NCBI GenBank assembly: GCA_013399305.1
Contig: VXAI01000019.1
Location: forward strand, 1,331,034 to 1,395,033
Direction of reading: 5' to 3'
From: Rostratula benghalensis
Taxonomy: Eukaryota > Chordata > Aves > Charadriiformes > Rostratulidae
DNA: 64,000 nucleotides
This document shows, in pieces, positions 26,301-37,857 of the stretch. The notes under the pieces are model-generated. The model did no database searches. It had not been told where the DNA came from and saw only the letters and a list, made by a program, of their open reading frames with translations. How positions within the stretch are numbered: position 1 is the stretch's first letter; the number at the start of each line of letters is the position of its first letter. The position numbers and the translations under genes are program-made.

Positions 26301-29300
26301 CTTAGTTCTTCAATTTTTCTTTTCTTCCTCTTCCAGTTGTTATAATTTCTAGGGCAAAATATCCTCATTCATGATTTTCCCCTAAATATAATTTAAAGAC
26401 TGTGGGTGTCTGGGCTTTTAGCGTGTGTTTTCACAATGAAATGAGATTCCTATTTAAACTTGGAAAGATAGTTGTGGATTTTGCTTTTTAAAGGAGAATT
26501 TAAAAGATCTATTTTCTGTGTTGCTTTTACTTGCTTGGGATGCAAAACTCCCTGGGACTCTGAGAATGGTGCTTTATAAATGAAATTTACTATTATTGTG
26601 GTTTTCTCCACAGTAAAAGCTATTGTTAGTGACAAGTCAGTCACAGCCTTACAGCTCCCTGTCCGCTGCTATAACATCACAAACTTCTCTTTTTGGTCTC
26701 AAACTTCTTATGCTTAGGTTATGATGAAAAGTTTTGGTTGCCTGGTTGACTGAAGTTTGTTCAGCTTTTTTTTCTTTTTTCGTTAGAGAAACGTGTTTTA
26801 CAACAAGAACCTGTGTACAAACAAAACAGCGTCTATTTAAAAAACAGGATGTATTTTTAAAAGCTCATTTTTCTTAGAACACAAATAATTTGAAGTGGAA
26901 ATATGAAGGTCAGATATTTGGCTGCTATAAATATTGTAGTTTCATTTAATTATGTGAAGCTCTGGCAGTTCATAATTGTTAGTCCTCAAATGTCTTTCTC
27001 CTACTGGTATGTCTCAATGAGGAATTATCATTCATAATGGGCTAATCTTAAGGGGTGAGTGGGAGTCGGTGTGAATGTGTGATTGTGAGCACTAGAAGTT
27101 ACTAAGAAACTTAAGAAATAGAGAATATTAAACTTTTAACAAGTTTGCTACAAGCCTAGTGACAGTTGAAGCATAACTTCAAATTATAAGTTTTAAAATA
27201 GTGTTTTGTTCTCATTTCATTCTCCCCTAATGTTAGGCAGCAAGAAATTAAAAAGTTTCACTGTAATGTGAATTCCACACAAAACCATTTAGTGCATTAA
27301 TGTATAACCTTTAGGTCTGGGGATTACTTCTTAATGAAGTAGCATTATTTGTTATGGCTGAGATGATTACCTGGGAGACTGTGCTACCTTCATGAATCTT
27401 ATATGATTCTTATCTTATATGATTTCTCTTGTATGATTTATACTGTATTCCAACTGTATATTGCTGTAGGCTGTTGACACAAGTCAGCCTTGGGTGCCCT
27501 CTTTCATATAACTCAAGAATAGAAGGAACAACTTTTGGGTGTGAAATAGGTTAACTGCCTGCATTCAGCATGGAAACCTTGGTATAATATAGGAAATGTT
27601 TTCCCTCTCAATAAAATAATTATTTAAAAATAGTCCAGTTGACCTAAGATTACTCAATAGTTTCTTCTGCAAAAAAGGTAGAAAAAAGTAGATTAATATA
27701 ACTTGGAAGAAAGTGATACAGATGCTGTTTCTTACTCTTCCAACCTAGTGTTTAGGGCATTCATCTCGGTTGATGGAGGCACAAAATCAATTTTCTCCCC
27801 TGCTTGTAAAGGATTAATCCCATATTGTAACAAGGACACCTTCCCACAGTATGTGATGTATTTTGGGGTGGGTTACACTCAGTATTTCCCCTTGACTGTG
27901 ACCCTGTAAGTACTGGATATGTATCAAAAAGACTGGCTCTAGAAGCTGATGGCTTTAATGGGTTTCTGTCATTCCCACAGGTTTGACAGATTTTGTCTTC
28001 TGAGCCCAGTGGCCTGCATTAACCACAGATACTGAGTGAATGCTGCCTTTTGAATATCTTCCAGCCTGATGATCTGGTCCAAGATGGGAAAAATCTTACT
28101 CAGAACAAGAATTCCAATCTGCCTCACAATTAAGGTGGTGTGCCGTTTTCTTTCTCAACCACTGAATACTTAAGTAGAAAAGCATCACCAGGTGAAACTG
28201 AAACTAGCTTACCCCAGAGTATTTTATCCAGAGTACTAACTCTGGAGGTAGATGAAATCCGATGAGTCAGACAACAACTCTGAATTTGGGTCAGGCACCA
28301 TGGGGGGCAGGCATAGGGGGATATACAAATCACAGGGTCTGGAGTATGTAACAGAAGGGCTGTCATCAGCATCACCTTGTATATCCTTCTGTTCTGTGAA
28401 TGGGATTTAATCTGTCTCTTTTTCTAATTGATTCTTTTCAGTAATTTTTTTTTTCAAAATAGAAATAAAATTCTTGTGTTTTCTATCACAAAAATATTCC
28501 TTCCCATCCACGATTATTATGTTTTCCTTCTCATTTCTGAAATTTTTTTAAGATAAATATATCTAGGTTTGTGTGTGTGCAAGGTATATGTGTATAAGCC
28601 TATATATGTACATAAATATCTACATACATAAACTCAAATAATGTCTTTCTCTTTTTTAGGACCATGATAGATGGCATTTGCTTTTCTTGTTTGCTGTGTT
28701 TTTCTATGCCAGATTCCTTTAAGTAAGGAATGCTTGGATTATGTGTAAATCTCTGAACTAGAAGGATTTTTTCATATTGGTTTTAACCAAAGCATGCAGC
28801 TTCCCCAGAGCAGGATGGGTCTCACAGGAGGAACTGGGCATCCCAAAAACTGGGAAATCTGGGAAAGGTGTAGATGGCAACAAAAAATCAACTCCAGGAC
28901 ACAATGCAGGGGAGAAAAGTAATGTTTCAGAAAGCCACATATGGATTGTGTCCCAGCACAGGAAGTCCCCAAAGGGCTGCTAGGGTGAGGGAAAGCCTGG
29001 GAGAAGGGGGCTGCCTTTCAGGGAGGACGTTTGCGATGCCTTTCGTTCCATCTCACTTAACTCGTCGCAAGGTTTTTCTGTTTTAAAAGATGATTTTAAC
29101 ACTGTTCCAGTTTTTGCTCAAGTAAAACCAGGATTTTGAGCTTAAAAATCCTTATCGCTTTATGGAGGTGGCAGGCTGCCTGAGCAGATCCAATCAAAGT
29201 AGTGGCAAGTTAATGTGTCATCATAAGGGTGAAACAAGAAAGCACTTATCATCTGCTGCATCCCAGTTTTACTAGTCTCAAGGTTATATTAAAGGACACA

Positions 29301-30239
29301 CAAGGAGCCAGGCACAATCCAAAACCTCTTTACTTTTTCTAAAGAAGAAGAAGCTGGCAGGCTAAAAGGCCCCAAGAAGAGCAAAGTCTATAAGCCCTTT
29401 GGGCTGGGGCTGTCAGAGTGGGAGCTGGCTGATAGCAGCATAAAAAGGTCTAGATAATACAGGTGTGTCAGCAATCAACCGTCTTTATTCTAAATGTTTC
29501 ATTCCTTTGAGGAATGAACAGAACATGCTGTATTTGGAAAAAAATTCTTTCAGTTGCTTCAATCAATTTTTGCCACAGGCTCCCAGAAGGAAGCTCTTGA
29601 AGGGAAACCTTAAACCTCCTATATCAATTCAAATTAGTACCCGAAGGGGACTGAGGCCTTGCTCAGAGTGATACTGCTGTGGTGTACTCTGCTGAAGGTC
29701 ACACACCTGAGTGGGTGCACTCAACGAGACCTCGCGAAGAAGGGGTCCTGAAAGGTTCCTGTTAACCTGGTAACCATGACAATGTCTTTCCCAAATACTT
29801 TCCGCTAATGAAGGGGCCAAAATGTCACATCTGTTTGTTTGGTATTATTTCCAGTGTATTCTATGGGTATCTCCAGTACTTTCAGGAACTGAGAAACTGA
29901 GGAGTAGCCTGGTCTTGGTTAGAAATCCAGGTGCTTGTACACTGGGAAGTGGCATGGGGTCAGGGCTGTGTAAAGAGGGGAGGGATAGTCTTAACTCCTC
30001 ACCCAAACAAAAATCCCAGAAGACAGACCACAAGCAGGCAGACAATATGAACAGATCTCATGGACATATGAGGACATGTAAGCTTGTGGGAAGAAGGCAA
30101 TCAGCAGTGTGTTCAGAACCTGGGAGCAAAGTCAGTCCCCAAAGATTAGTTAGCATCTGTCTAACACACCATCCAAAGAATTTTTATTACAAACCAGGAA
30201 GTTTGCTCCTTCTGAGGGTTAATGTGGGAGAGTAGATGC
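20341..30239. other. Unique noncoding stretch with a GC-richer block and a homeodomain-like palindrome
   Basis: No cellular gene is recognised in about 10 kb. Open frames reach 137 codons (29822-30235), but none shows a domain and most overlap frames on the other strand. Notable local features, treated as findings, are a GC-richer block at about 23260-24060, an AT-rich block with an inverted TAATTA-type palindrome at 24661-24681, and a short ancient amniote motif near 21815-21860. Low-complexity A-rich sequence lies at 23158-23175. Confidence 0.5.
24661..24681. promoter_or_regulatory. Inverted TAATTA-type palindrome, possible homeodomain dimer site
   Basis: The bases gtaattacc-atc-ggtaattgc form two 9-base arms that pair at 8 of 9 positions around a 3-base spacer. 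Each arm carries a TAATT core, the consensus half-site of many homeodomain and paired-class factors. Nearby 'ttcattaatgatg', 'catgtaattataat' and 'cctcattaac' add further TAAT cores, suggesting a possible enhancer. In AT-rich DNA such motifs also arise by chance, so function is an inference only. Confidence 0.2.
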
Positions 30240-30800
30240 CAGTTGCCTGTGGAAATAAGTCTGAGCCAGCGATGTGCCTTTGTGGCCAAGAAAGCCAAGA
30301 GTATCCTGAGGTGCATTAAAAAAAAGGTTGGCCAGCAGGTTAAGGGAGGTCATTCTCCCCCTGTACTCTGGAATACTGTGTCCATTTCTGGGCTCCCAGG
30401 TTGACTATAAACAAGAGATTATGGGACAGAGTCCAGCAAAGGGCTATGAAGATGATCAAGGAACTGGAGCACCTCTTATGAGGAAAGGCTGAAAGATCTG
30501 GGTCTGTTTAGCCTGGAGAAGAGAAGAATGAGTAGAGACCTCATCAGTGCTTATCAATAGCTAAAAGGTGGTTCTCAAGAGGATTGGACCAGATTATTTT
30601 CATTGGTGACTGGAGACAGGACAAAGGTCAATGGGCACAAGCTGTAACACAGGAAATTCCATCTCCACATGAGGAAAAACCTCTTTACTTTGCGGGTGGC
30701 AGAGCACTGGAACAGGCTGCCCAGAGAGGTTGTGGAATCTCCTTCACTGGAGATATTCAAGACCCACCTGGACATGATTTGTGTCCAATCTGCCTTATGG
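30240..30800 (+). mobile_element. CR1 LINE fragment (end of ORF2 and part of 3' UTR), plus strand
   Basis: The sequence runs from 'ctgagccagcgatgtgcc' and 'ttgtggccaagaaagcc' through 'tctggaatactgtgtcc', 'ttctgggctcccag', 'tatgaggaaaggctgaaag', 'tgtttagcctggagaag' and 'agagacctcatcagtg'. It then passes into the untranslated part with 'catgaggaaaaacctc', 'gcactggaacaggctgccc' and 'agagaggttgtggaatctcc'. All blocks are in CR1 order. It stops at about 'gtccaatctgcc', before the final 100 or so bases and the octamer end, which is unusual because CR1 copies normally lose the 5' and not the 3' side. Frameshifts break the coding part. Confidence 0.93.
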
Positions 30801-30873
30801 AAAAGTATGTCACCTTCTGATCTCTGACATTTGAATTAAAATCCAGTAAAATGTCAGTCCTCACAAACCCTGA
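30801..30873. other. Junction between two convergent CR1 fragments
   Basis: About 70 bases of non-CR1 sequence separate two CR1 pieces that point at each other and both lack their 3' ends. No target duplication is obvious. Confidence 0.5.
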
Positions 30874-31122
30874 CTAGAGTCTGGCTCCATCCTCCTTCCA
30901 CACCCCCTTAAGATACTTATAGGCATTAATAAGGTCTCCCCTCAGCCTCCTCTGCTCTGGGTTAAAGAGTCCCAGCTCTTTGAGCCTTTCCTCATAAGGG
31001 AGGTGCTCCAATCCCTTCACCATCTTTGTCGCCATATGCTGGACTTTCTCCAGTAGTTGCCGGTCTCTCTTGAACTGGGGAGCCCAGAACTGGACGCCGT
31101 GTTCCAGTTGTGGCCCCACCAT
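30874..31122 (-). mobile_element. CR1 LINE ORF2 C-terminal fragment, minus strand, reading frame still open
   Basis: On the minus strand the bases encode an uninterrupted stretch of about 80 codons from the very end of CR1 ORF2, downstream of the reverse-transcriptase core. Segments visible include [49 protein letters not shown] and INAYKYLKG, ending at a DGARL-type sequence. Both ends are cut: the 5' side at about 31122 and the 3' side at 30874, before the UTR. The open frame and retained CpG sites suggest a younger insertion than the plus-strand copy beside it. It has no endonuclease or polymerase core, so it is not functional. The flanking open frame to 31188 is not element-derived. Confidence 0.92.
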
Positions 31123-34100
31123 AAATTTTGTATTCAAAAAAACTTTCTGAGATTTTTGGTGAATCAAAAAATGCACAGTAAAAGGCAAATCTGACTGCTA
31201 ATGGTACAATGGACTGGATGATGGGTACGAAAGAGGGTTCTTGATTGCTGTGGGGCAGTGAGAAATAAGCAACATTTCTGAGATATTTGAGAGAGGAGTG
31301 GATAACATTCCTTTGACTTAGCATGTTTTATTCCTGTTTGAACAGATGCTGTTGTCATTTGGCAAAATACCCTTTCATAAGGTCAGTTCTAAAACATTAG
31401 GATTACTTCTCTTGATTTATGCTCTTATTCTTTTCTGCATAAATAGAGCTATGGCCTCTGCCTTCCAGTTAATGTGCCACTAGCTTAATTAATTTTGAAA
31501 TCGGAAGAGGGTGCAGGAGAGAGCTGATATTAATGAGCTGTACTAACAACATCAGGAACTGACTGAAACTAGTTATTAAAAATAAGAGTAGGGCTTGTTA
31601 TATGTTTTGGAGTAACTGCAAATAGTAAATCCAGTAATCCCAGACCAAACCCAGAATTTCATGATATATGCTTATCTGCACATAGCTACTCTACCCCAGG
31701 AAAAATTCTGATCCAGACCCAAGCTCTGTGCTTTTCACTCTGTTTTTACTTTAAAAAATTCATAAATGCAAACCTCCTGTCTATAAATGACTTCTCTATT
31801 TTGAAAACTAACATTTCACTTATAGCTAAGAGAGGCCTTGCAGTTAAAATTTTGCAGTTTGATGGATCTACACTTCGGGGATTACTTCATCTGTGGATAA
31901 TTCTATTTCCTTCTCTATTTTTATACTACTAGTACCCGAGTGTCCCAGTTAGATGGGCATTGTGCTAGGTACCATATATTCATACATATTCAAAGCATGT
32001 ACGTTTTTCTGTCATCAACAGCAAAATGTTGTCGAGAAGATGAGAAGAAAATAATGTACCAACAGCAAAGATATGCATGAAAGTCAAGAATGGCTAATGG
32101 CAGGGGAAAAAAAATCCAATCAACAAAGAGCTGACAACCTGCAGTATTCCAAGTGACCTTGAGGGACAGCTGCCCTGGCAACTTCAAAGTAAGGAAACTG
32201 TAGAGACTACAACTACCACACATCTAAATAGGTCTCCAAATCTGTTATGGTGATGTCTTCTATTTATTTCAGTTTTAATATCCCGTGAGTTGGAAGAATA
32301 GTCTATTACCTCATTAAGTCCCATTTTGAGCTGTTGCTGTTCGACATGAATTTACTTCTTGCATTTCTTTGTTACTTTCGTCACTATTCTGCCCCATTTC
32401 AGATAAAAAGGTATTTTTTAAAAATTTGATTATAAGGATTTCCCTCAAGCATTTTAGCTTTGACCCAGAGTGGTCAAATCCTCTTCTTCCTATTCATTAC
32501 CCTCAGATAGATGCTCGGTTATTTTGGTCATATTTCTTCAAACAAGTATTAACCCTGTTTATCAAGCTGCAGGAAATATTTGTTCAAGCTGAGTGCGAAC
32601 AGGCTTTCAAGAATATACAGGGAGTCTGGGAAGGGGAATAACTTCATCATCACCCTGGAGAGAGTAGAAAAGGACAGATCAACGTAATTAGAGTTTTTTC
32701 ACTGCTGTGACTCCAGAGTATTTGGAGTGTGCACAAGAGCTGTGTTTAACCAAATCATTCTACCTCCTGTGCGCAGACATGTTTGCAGCTGAAGTCCTGG
32801 TAGAGCACTAATAAGCTGAAAAAAGTGTTCTTTTTCACTCTTTGACAGGAAATAATTTTCATAGGCATCAGGGAAGAAGGTTGTGTCGTGAGAAAGGAAG
32901 CTGCAGATGCTAAAGAATGTGTCTCACATAGGTGAAGTTGTCTATCATCTCAACAGCAGAAGGAAAGAGAGCCAAGTTCCAGGGCAGGCAGGGTGAGGAA
33001 GAAAGACCCAACTGCCTGGTCCTTGCACTGGAGAGGAAACTTTAATCTTGCTTGGAAGGGTGAATAAGCCTCAGTGGACCAGAATGAATGAACGCTTATT
33101 TAGTCAGAGTTAATGTAAAAATCTCCTTTCTGTAATCCTGCAGTGTACAGTGTTTGGGCAGTTATAGCATATATTGAGTCTTATATAGTTAGATGGTATA
33201 TAGACAAAACATACCCTTCTCTGTAACTCTCACAGAAATAAGAGCAATTTTTCCATTGATAGTCAGTTCCATTACAGTGTATGCTTCCACAGGACTGATT
33301 ATAGAGTAAAAATCGTATTTTTCACACTGTCCTCAGTGATTACTATATTTAGCATGTAATCAAACATTCAAATGTTTATTCATGTGAAGTGATATTCCAG
33401 ACCTTAGGGTATTTGGATATTTATTCAAGCTGAATACCTCTTCATTTTGCAGAGACGGTAAAATGATTTCCTCTTTATTATTAAAACCTAAGTATGACTT
33501 ACCTATGTCCAGATTCCATGGATAAGGTTAGTGAAATTTTACTTCCTATAGTGATATTATGGACTGTCAAGAACTGTGGCTAGTATGAGACAAAAATTTG
33601 ATTGCCATGACTTAGACGAAGATGGTATCAGGGAAAGATCTTTAGTTGACAGTGTGAAAATCAATTCACAAGTAGATTTTAAAGCCTAGAGGTCGGTTAT
33701 AAGCAGAATTAAGCTGTTGCAGTCCCTGCACAAAGCTCTTGAGCAAAGTGCTTATCCACAGAGGGGAAAGGTAATATACTTAAAAAAAAATGAGACAATA
33801 AAAGTAAGTGATCGACATGTGGTTTCCGTCTGCAGCAAGAAGGACGTAAATACAGACATGCACAGCAAAGCCAAGGAAAACCTGGATTGACTCAGGCATA
33901 ATATATGCAAAAGAGAAGAACAAATTTTATTTAGCAAATGAAATAACTCCCACGACAACCAAAATTCCATATGTGCAGTGGCCAAAATAAAGTTGGATGC
34001 CAGCAGTAATTCAGTGTGTTATGTAAGACATCCAGATATTTCTTCTGAGCAACATAAATGGTTACATTCATTTGATGGCTAAAGGCCTCGATGTGGCTTC

Positions 34101-36439
34101 CAGTATAGAAGGGAAAAGGAAATTCATTTATTACAGATTGTAATCCTTGGTACCACTCAGAAACCTCACCGTGACCTTTCTCTTCTGGATTTTCTCATCC
34201 AGCCAGGCAGTAACAGCTAAACAGTAGTTCTAGTGGTACTTAATCTCCTTTCAGTACTGGACCATCTCCTTTGCCTTGGGCTTGAAAAAGGATTTGAAAA
34301 ACAAACACAAAATAGGGGCAAACTGGTATTGTTTGTTACTTGTACAACATACCCACTGTCTCGTCTCTGATATTCACAGCTAAAAATTATCACATAGTTA
34401 CAATTTTAATACCTGCAAAAGGATACCATTACAAAAGTAGATTTTCTAAATCTCAGCAGATGGGAAACTCAAGATTTTCCACTGCTAAATTAAGCTTGCA
34501 GACTCTCATGAGGGATTTTTCCTTACCCTTGCATGCGATCATTAGATTAAAGCAATAAGGTCAATTAAAACAAGGGGTGTCACTATGGAAAATAAAAATA
34601 ATTGTTAAGGATGAAATGTGTTTTAATACTCTGGCAACAAGTATTTCCGAAATTAAAATAACTCTAGTAAAATAAAAAGACTAAGCATTCACAAATATAT
34701 GAGAAATATTTTTGATGCATTAGTTGATATTTGGTATACGAAAGTTAGCATTACCACGTAAAAAAGGAAAGATTTCTTCACCAAATTGTCTTTCCTGAAA
34801 TAAATCCAGAGTAATTAAGCCAGTTATAATAGAGACAGTCCAAGATTTACGTTCAAACAAATTAATCCATGGACTATTTGAGCCTTTCTACTGGGTCTCC
34901 GATTTCTGGAAGTAAAATAAATACATAATCTATTGAAACATAAAGAATCATCTATATAACCTTTATTTTAAAGTTGCAGTCATCAAGCCTGATGACCTTG
35001 GGAATTCTAATGTTTGGTAGAGATTATTTTTGTATTGATGGTGAAATTGTACATAACCACATGTAAGAAAGAATGTGTCCAACTCACTATTGCTGCATAC
35101 AATATTGTGCATAGTTAGTAGTAGTATCACCTGCAGCTAGCATTTTATATTTTAAATTCCTTTTGGTTTCAAACACCCCTAGTACTTACATTACATTCTG
35201 GAGTTATGCTATTGAATTTTAGTCTGTCATTACATGAGGAACTCCTGTCTTTTCTAATATAATTTTGTATGGCAAGACCTGGAGAAAGTTTATCTGAGTG
35301 CCTTGTGTGGTGACTGTAAAACTGATGCATTATTCACAGCACCGGCAATGCAATCCCCTATGAATGTAGAATAAGAATCAGTTTCCATCAAAATAGTTTT
35401 TTTTCTGAAATTCAAGACATTCACAAAGGCTTGCGATAGCAGAAATGATATGAAAGTTGTCTCCTTTCATTTTAAAGGTCATAAAATACATTTATCACCC
35501 TTAACATCTTTTATGTCCCTGTAATTAAATTATATCATTCATGTGTTTTTCAGGCACTCTTTATACAAAACCCAGAGAGGCAAAATGAATACTATTTATA
35601 AGGGCAGAATTACAAGTTTATTGGAATGAATGCTGTATGAACTATACAGCTTTAGGGTGAGTGAATAAAATTTTCCATCAATGATATTCATAATTATTAT
35701 AGCTTTGCTACTTAAGGAAAGAGTGAGCTACTGAAATATGTCTCAGTTTTGACTGAACAGTTAGTCAAATATATTGACTTCGGGGAGTTAGAGCACAACC
35801 ACAGCCAATGAATGCAGCCAGCAGAGACTCTACCATGGCACCCTGACTCTCTGCCATGGTTTAAACTGCAACACCCCAGCGATGGACGCAACTTTTACCA
35901 AAAGGCATGTGTCCCTTGAAGGACTGGGTGGCCAATCCCAGCTCCAGTCCCTTCCACATCCTTTCTGAGTCCCAGGAAGAGAGAAAAGGATAAACTGTCT
36001 CTTTACATGTGTGATAGAAGGTCCTGCAAGAGGATTTATGTTGGTGAGGAAGTTCCAAAAGATGATATAGAAAAACGTTCCTAACTCTCAAAACTAAAAT
36101 CAATTGACCACATCCTCATCAAGAAGCTTTAATTGTATCCTCATTATGCTTAATAGTTCATGTCCCGACACACATGAGGAAAAAAAGATCCTGCACCTTA
36201 AGTATGAGATTTTGATACAATATTTTAGAGTAACCAAATTTAGGTGGTATTTTGTTTGTGCAGTAAAATAGCCTGAATAACATACCTGACCAGCAGCTAT
36301 TATAGTTCTGAATTTATTTATGAATAGGAAGTGGTCTCTTGCATTGCTGCTTCTGGGATTTTGTTGAAAAAGTCTTTTTCAAACTTACTCTTCGCTTGTT
36401 AAAATGATTTCATATATGACTCTTCCTTCCCAGTATTTA
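31123..36439. other. Unique noncoding stretch
   Basis: No gene, RNA gene or repeat family is recognised. Open frames are 90 codons or less. Sequence is AT-rich with scattered 'ttaattaatt' and similar blocks (for example 31480-31500) that could be conserved noncoding DNA, which cannot be judged without alignments. Confidence 0.5.
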
Positions 36440-37850
36440 TAGTTCCTATGTACTTACTGAGAACAACACAATGCCCTTATAACCTCTATTTTTTGCTAGG
36501 CTAAACAAGCTTAATTCTCCCTTCAGCATTTCAGTAGTACTTCTCAGCAGCTGTTCTGGTAAAAATTCATCTTTCTTGAATATAGGCAACCAGATTTATA
36601 TATGGTATTCCAGATGGAGCTTCAATAGGTCCTTGTACAATAACAGTAATATTTTGTAATATCTAATAGAATTATCTTAGTGTTAATAGTCTCTACACCT
36701 TCTTTGTGGTATATTACTTGGATACATACTAGTCATCCCCTAAACAACCTCTAAAACTTGGAAGATTTTTAAAGTGATTTTACACTGGCAGTTCTATGTT
36801 CTTTTTTATTCCCACCCCGTTGCATCCAGGTAACGGGCACTGATAGAAGCCAATAATAAAACTATTATATGCCATGTTACAATAACTTTGACTTTGTTAT
36901 AATAAATGTTATTCTATTTCTACCACTAAGCTGCAGTTTTTCCTGTAGAATACTCCAATCCTCCAGTGTATTGCTGATGTTATCCACTTAGTTATCAGCA
37001 AATTTCATAACTACAGTTATTTGTTCTATGCCAAAGCAACTAACATTATTAAGTAAAATCTGTCCCAGCACCAATCTTTGTATAATTCCACAAAATGCCT
37101 CTCTGTACCCTGATATTTCCCCTTTTCATTCATGTCTAAAAGTCTCCTTCTCTATCCTGTCCATAGTTGCAGTTTACAGTTCTGTACTTGTGAAGCTGGC
37201 TGGTAATTTCCCATGCAGATATATGAATACGACTTCTGCACATAGATTAAATGTGCAATCAGTTGTTTCTTCAAAAAGCCAATGCACCAGTCCATCATTA
37301 CTCACAACTACTAAACTCCTGTTGTATTTTATTACTTTTTCCATTAGCTTATATACCTTTAAATTATGACAATGTTCATTGGTTCTGTCAGAATTTGAAG
37401 ACGGGCATTTATTTTGCTCTCACTAAGTGAGGAGTACACTAAATTCTGAGGTTTCCTTCCAACCAACTGTAAACAATTCAATTAATTTTAGCCATCAGGG
37501 TTTCTCTGTCCTTCCTAATAGTGTATTCTATATCAAAAGCCGAGATAAAATATTTATTTAGCTTTTCAGCAGAACTTAGTTTGCCTTTAAAATTTAACCT
37601 TCTTAAGTTCATAGTGAAAACAAGTTATTTTTTTTATTCTCTTTTCTTTAAAAAAAAACAGGTGCATTTTTATTATTGTTTTATTTATTATTTTCAAGAT
37701 CAAATTGATCTTTGGAGCTTCTTCTTAAACTCTGTCTTTCTCTTCATTGGCAACTCACCTTTTATATTTTATATCATTGCAACTATTCTTAATGCCCTTT
37801 TCAATAAATTAGGCCCGGAGTCTTTTTCAGTAAGTTTGTTTTTGTTTTTT
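36440..37850 (-). mobile_element. Long degenerate CR1/L3-type LINE, reverse-transcriptase region, minus strand
   Basis: Antisense CR1-type ORF2 can be followed over about 1.4 kb on the plus strand. First comes the C-terminal part: 'ggctaaacaagc', 'attcatctttcttgaa', 'tggtattccagatgg' and 'ccttgtacaataacag'. Next is the catalytic block, whose minus-strand reading gives KFADN at about 36992-37006 in place of the usual FADD core. Then comes the block that on the minus strand reads 'acaaagattggtgctggg', the counterpart of the conserved PQGS-V-LGP segment, at about 37060-37085. Finally 'aaaatatttatttagc' near 37548 fits the interdomain part further toward the 5' end of ORF2. Many stops and frameshifts are present, and one acidic residue of the catalytic pair appears changed. 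Plus-strand frames of 113 and 129 codons here are antisense shadows. Limits are approximate and small rearrangements inside are possible. Confidence 0.75.
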
Positions 37851-37857
37851 TTTTTTT
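37845..37857. repeat. Poly(T) run, T13
   Basis: Thirteen T in a row at the plus-strand right-hand edge of the decayed CR1 region. Confidence 0.85.

Noticed and set aside
26560..26605. 'gtgctttataaatgaaatt' followed by 'tactattattg' as a MIR-type SINE tail
   Set aside because: The tail-like bases fit loosely, but no core or tRNA-derived part is visible upstream, so an element cannot be supported.
29822..30235. Longest open frame in the window (137 codons, plus strand)
   Set aside because: No domain, signal peptide or family resemblance. It overlaps an open frame on the other strand, ends just before a CR1 fragment, and has no splice or promoter support.
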